Source: Streptomyces qaidamensis (lineage in GTDB: Bacteria; Actinomycetota; Actinomycetes; Streptomycetales; Streptomycetaceae). Taken from it: DNA of 64,000 nucleotides. Below, piece after piece: positions 51,118 to 59,358 of this stretch. Under the pieces are notes generated by a model. It was not told the DNA's origin. It made no database searches and saw only the letters and a list, made by a program, of their open reading frames with translations. Location: NCBI RefSeq assembly GCF_001611795.1, contig NZ_CP015098.1:7316001-7380000 (forward strand), written 5' to 3'. The translations under genes and the position numbers were made by a program. Position 1 is the stretch's first letter. Each line of letters starts with the position of its first letter.

Positions 51118-51483
51118 GTGGCCGGTCAGGTGGTAGTGGGTGTGGACGGGTCGGCCTCGGGTCTGGCGGCGGTGGAGGTGGCGGCGCGAGAGGCGCGGCT
51201 GCGAGGCGCGGAGCTGCGGGTCGTGCACGCCTTCCTGTGGCCCGCCATGCATCCACCGCTGGGCCCATCTCTGTTGGGCCCGCCCACGGGCGGTGTCCGG
51301 ACCATGGTCGAGCACCTGGTGGCCGAGGCGGTGAAGCGCGCAAAAATACGGAGCCGGCGGTGCCGGTCTCACATGCCGTGGTGACGGGTGAGCCGCTGAC
51401 GGTGCTGGAGGCCCAGTCCCGTGGCGCTGAGCTGGTGGTGGCCGGGTCCCGGGGGACGGGCGGCCTGAGCAGCGCGGGCCCCT
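51118..51483 (+). pseudogene. Universal stress protein, frameshifted and truncated
   Basis: From GTG 51118 (GGGAGG upstream) the frame reads GQVVVGVDGSASGLAAVEVA, then AELRVVHAFLWPAMHPP, and shifts at an A5 run near 51343. The next frame continues VSHAVVTGEPLTVLEAQSRG and ELVVAGSRGTGGLS, where the ATP-binding G-2x-G-9x-G region stops abruptly near 51480. The last strand is missing. About half the length of a two-domain USP, so a decayed copy. Confidence 0.7.
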
Positions 51484-51666
51484 GCCACGGATCTTCGGCA
51501 CACACCGCTCGCCTCGAGCCGCAGCGCCTTCGGTGGCCACGCCCTGGTCCGGTACAAGAGACCACCGGTGTGATGACCCCGAAGCGGGCGCCGGCAGGGC
51601 CGATCAGTCCCCGAAGGGCAGCCAGGCGGACCTGTTGCCCGCCCCGGCCCGCTGCTTTGCGACTCC

Positions 51667-51683
51667 TTTACAGTTGGTGTAGA
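51667..51683. promoter_or_regulatory. Degenerate BlaI-type operator, CNNM gene block
   Basis: TTTACAGTTGGTGTAGA: one half-site substitution and a spacer one base longer. TAGAGG points towards the CNNM genes. It lies in an otherwise empty stretch 51484-51747. Confidence 0.45.
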
Positions 51684-51747
51684 GGCAGGCAATCCTGTTT
51701 CCACCCCACTGTCCACATGTGATTCGAGAAGGAGCGACGTACCCCCG

Positions 51748-51822
51748 ATGGGTGAGCCTCCCAGTACCAGCCGTGCCATTCCCCGGCCTCTCGCGATCAA
51801 GGGAGCGGGGGTGGCACGGTGA
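51748..51822 (+). CDS. Possible 24-residue leader peptide
   Basis: ATG 51748 with AAGGAG 13 bp upstream encodes 24 residues (MGEPPSTSRAIPRPLAIKGA and four more) and ends in TGA overlapping the GTG of the first CNNM gene (GTGA). It could couple translation to the downstream gene. No homologue is recognised. Confidence 0.35.
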   Translation: MGEPPSTSRAIPRPLAIKGAGVAR

Positions 51823-53156
51823 CCGAGGTCCTGCTGCTCCTGCTGGCCCTCCTCCTCACGTTGGCCTGCGCGGTGTTCGTCGCGGCCGAGTTCTCCCTGA
51901 CCACCGTGGAGCGCGGTGAACTGGAGCGGGCCGCCGAGGCGGGCGAGCGTGGCGCCGAGGGTGCGCTGAAGGCCGTACGGCGCCTGACGCTCCAGCTGTC
52001 CGGCGCCCAGCTGGGTATCACTGTCACCTCGCTGGTGATCGGCATGCTCGCCGAGCCGTCTCTCGCGGCGCTGCTGCGTGGCCCGCTGCGTGCGATGGGT
52101 CTGGGCGGTGCCGCCTCCTCGGTGGCGACCGTCCTGGGCGTGATGGTGTCCACCGTCGTGCTGATGGTGGTCGGCGAACTGGTGCCGAAGAACTGGGCGA
52201 TCTCCCGGCCGCTGGCGGTGGCGAAGGTGGTCGGGGGCCCGCAGCGCGCGTTCACGGCCGCGTTCGGCCCGTTCATCGGGCACCTGAACAACACCGCGAA
52301 CCGTTTCGTACGCCGCTTCGGTCTGGAGCCGGCCGAGGAGCTGGCCTCCGCCCGCACCGCCGACGAGCTGGGCGCGCTGGCCCGGCATTCGGCTGCCGAG
52401 GGGGCTCTGGAGGCGGACTCGGCGGAGCTGTTCGTGCGGACTCTGCATCTGAGCGAGCTGACAGCGGAGAACGTGATGACGCCGAGGGTCGACGTCAAGG
52501 CCCTGGAGGTGCACGCGACGGCGGCCGACGCGGCCAATCTCAGCCATGCGACCGGCCTGTCCCGCTTCCCGGTCTACCGCGACAGCCTGGACGAGGTGGT
52601 CGGCTCTGTCCACATCCGGGACGTGCTCGCCCTGGAGCCGCAGAAGCGGGCCGTCACGCCGGTCACTGAGTTGACCGCGGAGCCCTTGCTGGTGCCCGAC
52701 AGCCTCACCGCGGACCGGCTGCTCGAGCGGCTGCGTGAGCACCGCACCATGGCCGTGGTCATCGACGAGTACGGCGGTACGGCGGGCGTGGCCACGGTGG
52801 AGGACATCGTCGAGGAGGTCGTCGGCGAGGTGCGCGACGAGCACGACCCGGTCGAGGTGCCCGACCTGGTACCCGCCCCGGCGACGCAGGACGGGCGCGC
52901 GGTGTGGGAGGCGGACGGCAGCGTCCGCATCGACCAGCTCACGGACATAGGACTCACCGCTCCGGAGGGCCCGTACGAGACCGTGGCCGGCCTGATCGCC
53001 ACCCGCCTGACGCGCATCCCCGTCAAGGGGGACGTCGTGGACCTCGACGGCTGGCACTTCGACGTACTGGAGGTCGAGCACCACCGCGCCGACCGCATAC
53101 GGATCACCGAACCGGCCACCTCCCCGGCCGTCCAGCTCCTGGAGGAGGCCCGATGA
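51819..53156 (+). CDS. CNNM/CorC-type membrane protein 1 (CNNM, CBS pair, CorC_HlyC)
   Basis: 445 aa from GTG. The CNNM membrane domain (about 1-190) has VFVAAEFSLTTVERGELERA, QLSGAQLGITVTSLVIGMLA and VVGELVPKNWAISRP. A CBS pair follows (AENVMTPRVDVKALEV through MAVVIDEYGGTAGVATVEDI), then a CorC_HlyC domain to the end (GPYETVAGLIATRLTRIP). These proteins transport or regulate Mg2+/Co2+ and are often called haemolysin-like. Overlaps the next gene (ATGA). Confidence 0.93.
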   Translation: MTEVLLLLLALLLTLACAVFVAAEFSLTTVERGELERAAEAGERGAEGALKAVRRLTLQLSGAQLGITVTSLVIGMLAEPSLAALLRGPLRAMGLGGAASSVATVLGVMVSTVVLMVVGELVPKNWAISRPLAVAKVVGGPQRAFTAAFGPFIGHLNNTANRFVRRFGLEPAEELASARTADELGALARHSAAEGALEADSAELFVRTLHLSELTAENVMTPRVDVKALEVHATAADAANLSHATGLSRFPVYRDSLDEVVGSVHIRDVLALEPQKRAVTPVTELTAEPLLVPDSLTADRLLERLREHRTMAVVIDEYGGTAGVATVEDIVEEVVGEVRDEHDPVEVPDLVPAPATQDGRAVWEADGSVRIDQLTDIGLTAPEGPYETVAGLIATRLTRIPVKGDVVDLDGWHFDVLEVEHHRADRIRITEPATSPAVQLLEEAR

Positions 53157-54178
53157 CCGCGCTGCAACTCGCCATCGGCGCCCTCACCCTGCTGACCAAC
53201 GCGTTCTTCGTCGGCGCCGAATTCGCCCTGGTCTCGGTGCGCCGCAGCCAGATCGAACCGCGCGCCCAGGCAGGCAACAAGCGCGCCCGGATGACGTTGT
53301 GGGCGCTGGAGCACCTGTCGGCGATGATGGCCACCGCTCAACTCGGCATCACGGTCTCGTCGCTGGTGCTCGGTGCGGTCGCCGAGCCCGCCATCGCCCA
53401 TCTGATGGAGCCCGCCTTCGAGGCGGTGCACATCCCGCACGGCCTCGTGCACCCGGTCGCCTTCGTCATCGCACTGACGCTCGCCACCTACCTGCACATG
53501 CTGATCGGCGAGATGGTGCCGAAGAACATCGCGCTCGCCGCTCCCGTGCCCAGTGCGCTGCTGCTCGGACCGCCGCTGGTGGCGCTGACCCGGGCGCTCA
53601 AGCCGTTCGTGTTCGGCATCAACGCCTTCGCCAACGCGCTGCTGAAGCTGCTGCGCGTGGAGCCGAAGGACGAGGTCGAGTCGGTCTTCACCGACGACCA
53701 GCTCGCCCGTATGGTCGTGGACTCCAGCGAGGCCGGGCTGCTCAGCCCCGCCGACGGAGAGCGGCTGCGCGACGCCCTGGAGCTGGGCACCCGGCCGGTG
53801 GGCGAGATCCTGGTCCCGGCCCAGCGGATGCGAACTGTCGACCACACGATCACCCCGGCCCGGCTGGAGCGGCTGGCCGCCGAGGCGGGCTTCTCCCGCT
53901 TCCCTGTCACCGGCCCCGAGGCCACCGTCCTGGGCTACCTGCACATCAAGGACACCCTCGGCGTCACCGACCGCGACGCCCCCTTCCCGCGCACCACGTT
54001 GCACAAGGTCACCCGGGTGCGCATCGACACCCCGCTCGACGACACGCTCACCGCCCTGCGCGCCGAGGGCAGCCACCTCGCCGCCGTTGTGGGGGAGGGC
54101 GGCAAGGTCATCGGCTTCGTGACCATGGAGGACGTGCTCTCTGAGCTGGTCGGACCGGCGGCCCCGGCCGCAGCTTGA
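53153..54178 (+). CDS. CNNM/CorC-type membrane protein 2 (no CorC_HlyC domain)
   Basis: 341 aa. CNNM domain: NAFFVGAEFALVSVRRSQIE, MATAQLGITVSSLVLGAVAE, LIGEMVPKNIALAAP. The CBS pair includes VGEILVPAQRMRTVDHTITP and VVGEGGKVIGFVTMEDVLSE. It ends right after the second CBS, so it lacks the C-terminal CorC_HlyC domain present in protein 1. A long/short pair translated from one mRNA suggests a heteromeric transporter. Confidence 0.92.
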   Translation: MTALQLAIGALTLLTNAFFVGAEFALVSVRRSQIEPRAQAGNKRARMTLWALEHLSAMMATAQLGITVSSLVLGAVAEPAIAHLMEPAFEAVHIPHGLVHPVAFVIALTLATYLHMLIGEMVPKNIALAAPVPSALLLGPPLVALTRALKPFVFGINAFANALLKLLRVEPKDEVESVFTDDQLARMVVDSSEAGLLSPADGERLRDALELGTRPVGEILVPAQRMRTVDHTITPARLERLAAEAGFSRFPVTGPEATVLGYLHIKDTLGVTDRDAPFPRTTLHKVTRVRIDTPLDDTLTALRAEGSHLAAVVGEGGKVIGFVTMEDVLSELVGPAAPAAA

Positions 54179-54516
54179 CCGCCGGGCCGCCACGAGCGGG
54201 CTCCCGCACGGAGCGGCCCGGCTTCGCAGCGCCGGACCCGCGCAGGTTGAGCGGGGACACAGGGGTGTCGCCATCGCCATGCTGGCCACCCTGTCGCCGT
54301 CCATCGGCGACGACCTCGATCTGCTGCGTGCGGCGCTCTCATCGGCCGGGAACATGATTTCGGCCAGAATCGTTTTCTGTCCGTACACCTAGAAAAGAGG
54401 AGCCACCCGTTGTCCGCCAGTTCGACGGACCCCTCGGGGCACAGCCCCCGACCATCCCGCCAGGCATCTCCTGAGCACGGCACGAGGCGGGATGCCCCCT
54501 CGCAATCGATGCGCCG
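54179..54516 (+). other. 338-bp gap between the two CNNM pairs
   Basis: No gene on either strand. It contains an AAAAGAGGAG purine stretch near 54392 without a matching long frame, and GGCATC/GATGCC arms around 54460-54490 that could form a weak hairpin. A promoter for the second pair may lie here, but no operator half-site is visible. Confidence 0.4.
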
Positions 54517-55854
54517 ATGAGCGCCGCGAACGCCCTCCTGGGCCTGCTGGCCGTCTTCGTCCTGACCGCCGGAACGGGATACTTCGTCGCCCAGGAGTTC
54601 GCTTACGTCTCCGTCGACCGCCTCGCCCTCGCCCGTGAGGCCGAGTCCGGGGACAAGAAGGCCGCGCGCGCCCTGAAGGTGCTGGAGCGGCTGTCCTTCA
54701 TGCTGTCGGGCGCGCAGCTCGGCATCACCGTGACCGGCCTGGTGGTCGGCTTCATCGCCGAGCCCTCGGTGTCCACGTTGCTCAGGCCGGCCCTGTCGGG
54801 CCTGGGTATCCCCGACGCGGCCGTGAGCGGCATCTCGGTCGTGCTGGCCTTCGTGCTGGCCACGGTCGTGCAGATGGTGCTGGGCGAGCTGGCGCCGAAG
54901 AACCTCGCGATCGCTGTGCCGGAGCGGCTGGCGAAGGCGCTCGCCGCCTCGACGCTGGCGTATCTGAAGGTCGTCGGCCCGGTCGTGCGTATCTTCGACG
55001 GGGCGGCGAACAAGCTGCTGCGCAAGGTCGGCATCGAGCCGGTGGAGGAGCTGCACCACGGCGCCACGCTGGAGGAGCTGGGCCATCTGATCGGCGAGTC
55101 CCACGAGCAGGGCGCACTGCCCAAGGACACGGCTGCCCTGCTGGACCACGCGCTGGAGTTCTCCGAGCGGACGCTGGACGAGGTGATGGTGCCACGCGTG
55201 GACGCGGTCTTCGTCCGCAAGGACGCCACCGCCGCCGAAGCGGTCGGCCTGATCGCCAAGCATGGCCACTCGAACTACCCCGTGCTCGGTGACCACCCCG
55301 ACGACGTCAGTGGTGTGCTCGGAGTGGCCGAGCTGATGCGGCTGTCCGCAGGCCGTCTTACGGACACCACGGCCGGCGCGGTCGCCCGGCGACCGCTGCT
55401 GCTGCCGGACACTCTCCCGCTGCCGGACGCCGTGACGCAGATGAGGGAGCGGGACGACGAGTTCGCGGTCGTCCTCGACGAGCACGGCGGGGTTGCGGGC
55501 ATCGTCACGTACGAGGACATCGCCGAGGAACTGGTCGGCGACATCGCCGACGAGTCCGACAAGGTCACCGAGGTCGCCGTCGCTGACGGCGACGGCTGGC
55601 TTGTGGACGCCGGGCGCCGCCTGGACGAGGTCGCCGAGGCGACCAGCATCGAGTTGCCCGAGGAGGAGGACTACGACACCGTGGCCGGCCTGATCGTCGA
55701 CCGGCTCGGCCGCTTCCCGACCATCGGGGACCGGCTCACGGTCGCGCTGCCCGACGGGGGCGACGCCGTGATCGACGTACGCACCCTCGACCGGCACGTA
55801 CCCGAACGCGTGTGGATTCAGCGACCGATCCAGGAGACGGAGGAGCAGGCATGA
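54517..55854 (+). CDS. CNNM/CorC-type membrane protein 3 (CNNM, CBS pair, CorC_HlyC)
   Basis: 445 aa, same length and order as protein 1. GYFVAQEFAYVSVDRLALAR, MLSGAQLGITVTGLVVGFIA and LGELAPKNLAIAVPE form the CNNM domain. LDEVMVPRVDAVFVRKDATA and FAVVLDEHGGVAGIVTYEDI are the CBS pair. YDTVAGLIVDRLGRFPTIGD marks the CorC_HlyC domain. Paralogous to protein 1 but clearly diverged, so not a recent duplication. Overlaps the next gene by ATGA. Confidence 0.93.
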   Translation: MSAANALLGLLAVFVLTAGTGYFVAQEFAYVSVDRLALAREAESGDKKAARALKVLERLSFMLSGAQLGITVTGLVVGFIAEPSVSTLLRPALSGLGIPDAAVSGISVVLAFVLATVVQMVLGELAPKNLAIAVPERLAKALAASTLAYLKVVGPVVRIFDGAANKLLRKVGIEPVEELHHGATLEELGHLIGESHEQGALPKDTAALLDHALEFSERTLDEVMVPRVDAVFVRKDATAAEAVGLIAKHGHSNYPVLGDHPDDVSGVLGVAELMRLSAGRLTDTTAGAVARRPLLLPDTLPLPDAVTQMRERDDEFAVVLDEHGGVAGIVTYEDIAEELVGDIADESDKVTEVAVADGDGWLVDAGRRLDEVAEATSIELPEEEDYDTVAGLIVDRLGRFPTIGDRLTVALPDGGDAVIDVRTLDRHVPERVWIQRPIQETEEQA

Positions 55855-56870
55855 GTTTCCCGATGGCGCTCTTCGTCACCGTGCTGCTGCTGATCGGCAG
55901 CGGATTCTTCGTGGCCGCCGAGTTCGCGCTGGTCGCCGCCAAGCGGCACCGCATGGAGAAGGCCGCGGCCGAGGGCCGGGCAGGCGCCAAGGCAGCCCTG
56001 GCCGGCATGCGCGAGCTGTCCCTGATGCTGGCCGGCGCCCAGCTTGGCATCACCGTGTGCACGCTGGGCCTGGGCTCGGTGTCCAAGCCCGCGATCTCGC
56101 ACGAACTCGACCCGCTGCTGCACAAGCTGGGACTGCCCAGCGCGCTCAGCTACGGCGTCGCCTTCGCGGTCGCCATGATCGTGGTCGTGTTCCTCCACAT
56201 GGTGCTCGGCGAGATGGCCCCCAAGTCGTGGGCCATCGCCCATCCCGAGCGTTCCGCGATGCTGCTCTCACCGCCCTTCCGGGCCGTGGTGAAGGCCGTA
56301 AGGCCGCTGATCCGGCTGCTCAACGCGATCAGCAATGGACTCGTACGCATGTGCCGGGTCAGCCCGCGCGACGAACTCGCCTCCGTCCACAACCGGGAGC
56401 AGCTCACCCATCTCGTGGCCGAGTCCGAGCGGCTCGGCCTGATCAGCGAGACGGACTCGGAACTGCTGACACGTTCGCTGACGGAGTCCGAGACCCCGGT
56501 GCGGGACCTGCAGGCCCCGGTCACCGACATCCCCTCGGTCGACGCCGGCGCCGACGTCGACGAGATCCTGCGCCTGGCCGCAGACCGCGACCGTACCCGG
56601 CTCCTGGTCCGCGAGCAGGACGCCGTCCTCGGCTCGGTGCATGCCCGTGACGCCGTGGTGGCCCGTGCCCAGGGGCGGACGACCACCGCTCGTGCGCTGG
56701 CCCGCCCGGTACCCGAAGTGACCGAGGACGCCACGGTCACCGACGCGATCGACCTGCTGCGTCGCCGCCGGTCCTCGCTCGCCGTGGTCCGCGACGACTC
56801 CGGCCGACTCACCGGCATGGTGAGCCTGGACGACCTGCTGGCGCGCTTCCTGCAGCCACAGACGGCGTAA
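55851..56870 (+). CDS. CNNM/CorC-type membrane protein 4 (no CorC_HlyC domain)
   Basis: 339 aa. FFVAAEFALVAAKRHRMEKA, MLAGAQLGITVCTLGLGSVS and VLGEMAPKSWAIAHPERSA form the CNNM domain. The degenerate first CBS and second CBS (SSLAVVRDDSGRLTGMVSLD) close the protein. It pairs with protein 3 as protein 2 pairs with protein 1. A strong terminator follows. Confidence 0.92.
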   Translation: MSFPMALFVTVLLLIGSGFFVAAEFALVAAKRHRMEKAAAEGRAGAKAALAGMRELSLMLAGAQLGITVCTLGLGSVSKPAISHELDPLLHKLGLPSALSYGVAFAVAMIVVVFLHMVLGEMAPKSWAIAHPERSAMLLSPPFRAVVKAVRPLIRLLNAISNGLVRMCRVSPRDELASVHNREQLTHLVAESERLGLISETDSELLTRSLTESETPVRDLQAPVTDIPSVDAGADVDEILRLAADRDRTRLLVREQDAVLGSVHARDAVVARAQGRTTTARALARPVPEVTEDATVTDAIDLLRRRRSSLAVVRDDSGRLTGMVSLDDLLARFLQPQTA

Positions 56871-56886
56871 CGGCAACCACTGACCC

Positions 56887-56912
56887 GAGCGCCCCGGCTT
56901 CCCGGGGCGCTC
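56887..56912. terminator. Terminator after the CNNM block
   Basis: An 11-bp perfect stem GAGCGCCCCGG/CCGGGGCGCTC with loop CTTC, 17 bp after the last CNNM stop. Confidence 0.8.
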
Positions 56913-56923
56913 ACGCATCTGTA

Positions 56924-56939
56924 TCCACACTGCTGTAGA
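56924..56939. promoter_or_regulatory. Near-consensus BlaI-type operator before the PAP2 gene
   Basis: TCCACACTGCTGTAGA: one substitution in the left arm (C for T), right arm perfect. TAGAAG is the -10 candidate towards the PAP2 phosphatase remnant at 57108. Confidence 0.55.
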
Positions 56940-57107
56940 AGTCCCTTCCGGAGCTTGATCGCTCGACGAGCGACCGCGCCCGGCGAAATGGGCCGGGACA
57001 GGCCGTCGCAGGAGGACAGGCGCCGCCAGGAGCGCGGCCCCTGATGGCGTCGGGTACTGCCGGCGATCTCCGGGTGTGAGCGCTGATCCGGCGGATACCC
57101 ACAGGTC

Positions 57108-57675
57108 GTGGGCTTGCTGGCAGAAGTGAGTGAGGCTGATCGCCGTGTGACGCAGCGGGTGGCCGCGTGGACCTCGTCGAGCATCCACAGAACTCTGTCG
57201 GCGGTGGAGGAGACGGCGGAGGGCACCAAGCTGTGGTGCGGTGCGGCCGCGGTAATGGCCTGGCGGGGCGGCTGGCGCGCTGGCACGGCGGCAGCCGCCC
57301 CGCCAGGCGACGGTGGCCGTGGCCCAGGTGGCCGCGAACGGCGTGCGCAAGCAGTTGGCCGAGCGTCCCCGGCCGCCGAGGGAGTGGATCCCGCACGACG
57401 AGGTCGAGGACCGTCCCGAGTCGTCGTCGTCCCCTTCCGGGCACACCTCGGCCGCGGTCGCGTTCACGGCGGCCGTGGCCCCCTCATGGCCACTGGCCGG
57501 TGCCCTGTGCGCGGTGCCGACCACGATGGTGGCTGTCGAACGTGTCCAGAGCGGCGCCCACTATCCGAGCGACGTCGCCACCGGCGCCGCCGTCGGCCTC
57601 GTCGCCGCCTGGTTGGCCCGCTCCACCCCACGCTTGCTGCTGCGCCACCGGCGTTGGTGTCAGCGCCCCTGCTGA
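57108..57675 (+). pseudogene. PAP2-family phosphatase with a one-base frameshift
   Basis: From GTG 57108 the frame reads LLAEVSEADRRVTQRVAAWT and EETAEGTKLWCGAAAVMAW, then loses register at a C4 run near 57300. The next frame carries all three PAP2 motifs: KQLAERPRP, SSPSGHTSAA, and VERVQSGAHYPSDVATG, to the stop at 57675. Removing one C would restore a protein of about 188 residues (lipid phosphatase, several membrane helices). The defect may be real or a sequencing error. A near-consensus operator lies upstream. Confidence 0.7.
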
Positions 57676-57886
57676 TCAGGCACGACCGGCGCGAAGCCGT
57701 GGCCGGCGGGTAGACGTACGGGCACGGTAGCGCTACGGCAGCCGGCCTGGACACGAGCGGCTTCTCACGCGGGTGGTCGTAGCAGTGTCCCTACTGGCCC
57801 GTTCGGGGTACTCGCGCCCTCGCCAGGCGGACGGGCACCAACGTGGCCCGCCCGGCGCGGACCAGGAAGGACGGGAGGTGATCGTC

Positions 57887-58324
57887 GTGTCGAGTGCACA
57901 GTCGCACTCCGCCGGACCCAGCCGACAGACGCAGGACTCCGGTGCGGAGCCGGTCAGTGAGCTGGTGCAACGGGCTTCGCAACAGCTGACGGAGCTGGTG
58001 CGCGGCGAACTGAGGCTGGCGCAGGCGGAGATGAAGGAGAAGGGCAAGCGGTACGGCAAGGGCGGCGGCCTCTTCGGCGGTGCCGGCATCGTCGGTTTCC
58101 TGACCCTGCAGGCTCTCGCGGCCACCGCCATCGCCGCCCTCGCCGTGCCGCTGCCGGTATGGGCCGCGGCGCTGATCATCACCGCAGTGCTGGGCGCGAT
58201 CACCGCGCTCATGGCCCTCACCGGCAAGAAGCAGATCAGCGAGGGTGCGCCACCGGCACCCCAGCAGACGATCGACAGCGTCAAGGCCGACGTGGCCGAG
58301 ATCAAGGAGAGTGCACAGCGATGA
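57887..58324 (+). CDS. Phage-holin-like DUF1469 (Phage_holin_3_6) membrane protein
   Basis: 145 aa from GTG 57887, 8 bp after GGGAGG. The soluble N-terminal half has ASQQLTELVRGELRLAQAEM. Two transmembrane helices follow, GGAGIVGFLTLQALAATAIA and VWAAALIITAVLGAITALMA, then an acidic tail. Despite the name, it is a chromosomal actinobacterial family found with DUF3618 proteins. Overlaps the next gene (ATGA). Confidence 0.88.
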   Translation: MSSAQSHSAGPSRQTQDSGAEPVSELVQRASQQLTELVRGELRLAQAEMKEKGKRYGKGGGLFGGAGIVGFLTLQALAATAIAALAVPLPVWAAALIITAVLGAITALMALTGKKQISEGAPPAPQQTIDSVKADVAEIKESAQR

Positions 58325-58773
58325 CCCAGCCGCCTCACGACGAGCAGACCGCTTCCAGCCCCGAGGAACTGCGCGAGCAGATCGAGGGGACCCGTCAGGG
58401 GCTCGGGAAGACGATCGAGTCGCTGGCAGCCAGGACCGATGTCAAGACGACCAAGGCACAGGAGAAGGCCGCTGACGTCAAGCAGCAGGCAGCCGTGAAG
58501 GCCGGGGAACTGAAGGCCAAGGCAGCTGAGGCCGCACATCAGGTGCAGGACAAGCTGCCGGATCCGGTGAAGGGCAAGGCGGCTCACGCCGCCGAGCAGG
58601 CACGGGACAAGGCTGCCCGGACGGGTCACCTGCTCCAGGAGAAGGCGCCCGAACCAGTGCGGCAGAAAGCAGCCCAGGGGGCGCGGGCAGCGCGGGACAA
58701 CCGAACCGTGCTGCTGGCGGCGGCCGTGGGTGCCGCGCTCGTATGGCTGGCATGCCGCCGCGGGAAACGGTGA
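58321..58773 (+). CDS. DUF3618 domain protein
   Basis: 150 aa. The N-terminal DUF3618 motif is SPEELREQIEGTRQGLGKTI, ESLAARTDVK. A long Ala/Lys-rich amphipathic region (about 45-125) with repeats of the type QDKLPDPVKGKA resembles LEA-like or apolipoprotein-like helices. One C-terminal helix, TVLLAAAVGAALVWLACRR, follows. Probably a membrane-tethered stress protein partnered with the DUF1469 protein. Confidence 0.85.
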   Translation: MTQPPHDEQTASSPEELREQIEGTRQGLGKTIESLAARTDVKTTKAQEKAADVKQQAAVKAGELKAKAAEAAHQVQDKLPDPVKGKAAHAAEQARDKAARTGHLLQEKAPEPVRQKAAQGARAARDNRTVLLAAAVGAALVWLACRRGKR

Positions 58774-58789
58774 GCAGAGGAAAGCCCCG

Positions 58790-58944
58790 ACGATCGCTTA
58801 CAAGCCAGTCGGTCTCGCCCTGACCGCCGACAACGGCATGATCGCCGGCGCGGCGCTCAGCAGGCGTGGCAGATGCTTGGCTGTGACGAGGACGCGCCCG
58901 ACGCCACCGCCACGTGCCGCCTGACCGGAACCTGGCCCGGCTGA
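58790..58944 (+). pseudogene. DUF4235 gene remnant
   Basis: IAYKPVGLALTADNGMIAGA matches the DUF4235 start. The frame then shifts near 58857 to QQAWQMLGCDEDAPDAT, and the final RLTGTWPG follows directly, with about 45 residues missing between. DUF1469, DUF3618 and DUF4235 normally form one cluster, so this is its decayed third member. Confidence 0.7.
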
Positions 58945-58964
58945 AAGCCCCCGACAACTCGAAT

Positions 58965-59110
58965 GGCGACGGGTGATCAGCAGGGCGATGTCATCGTGCG
59001 TGATGCGGACCGTTCCGCAGCGCGGGCGAGCGTGTCGGCGAGGGGCTTCCGCGGTCGGCCGCGGCGCGCTGTGACGGGCGTCGGTGTGGGCGAGCAGCAC
59101 CTTGCACGGC
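58965..59110 (-). pseudogene. Possible 3' remnant of a PP2C/SpoIIE phosphatase gene
   Basis: The minus strand reads THDDIALLITRRH, the usual end of SpoIIE-type phosphatases, but without a clean upstream domain. Only this short signature supports the call. Confidence 0.3.
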
Positions 59111-59122
59111 CGCCCGCCGATG

Positions 59123-59170
59123 GACCCGGTGGGCGCCCTCACGGGCCTCGGCCTGCCGGGCGACCTCTGA
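59123..59170 (+). pseudogene. Remnant of a SWIM-protein gene 3' end (bracketing the accessory region)
   Basis: It reads DPVGALTGLGLPGDL and stop. The tail of the intact SWIM gene at 25104-25151 reads DPVGALTGLGLPSDF and stop. About 43 of 48 bases agree; three differences are synonymous and two change S to G and F to L. Upstream and downstream sequences are unrelated, so this is an isolated fragment of a homologous gene. Confidence 0.75.
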
Positions 59171-59358
59171 CGCGGCCTGCCGGAGCGCCTGTCGGGCTCT
59201 GGAGAGGGAACGACGCCCCGGCTTTGGCCCCGGCCCCGGACGGGGTGGAAAAACGGCTGGATCGTTGCCTCCAGCAACCGCAGCGGGGGCCGGAAACGCG
59301 GTGCTGGCATGGGATTTTCCGCGGAGGCTTAAGAACCTGGCGCCCCTGTGGAGGCTTC

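Noticed and set aside
53299..54144. Long Arg/Pro/Gly-rich frames overlapping genes in other frames, as here inside CNNM gene 2
   Set aside because: Such frames arise from high third-position GC; composition and lack of family match show they are shadows of the real gene.
25104..59170. The two SWIM gene tails as attL/attR of one integrative element
   Set aside because: The copies differ at about five of 48 bases, mostly synonymous, which fits diverged genes rather than an identical att core, and no integrase lies inside the bracket.
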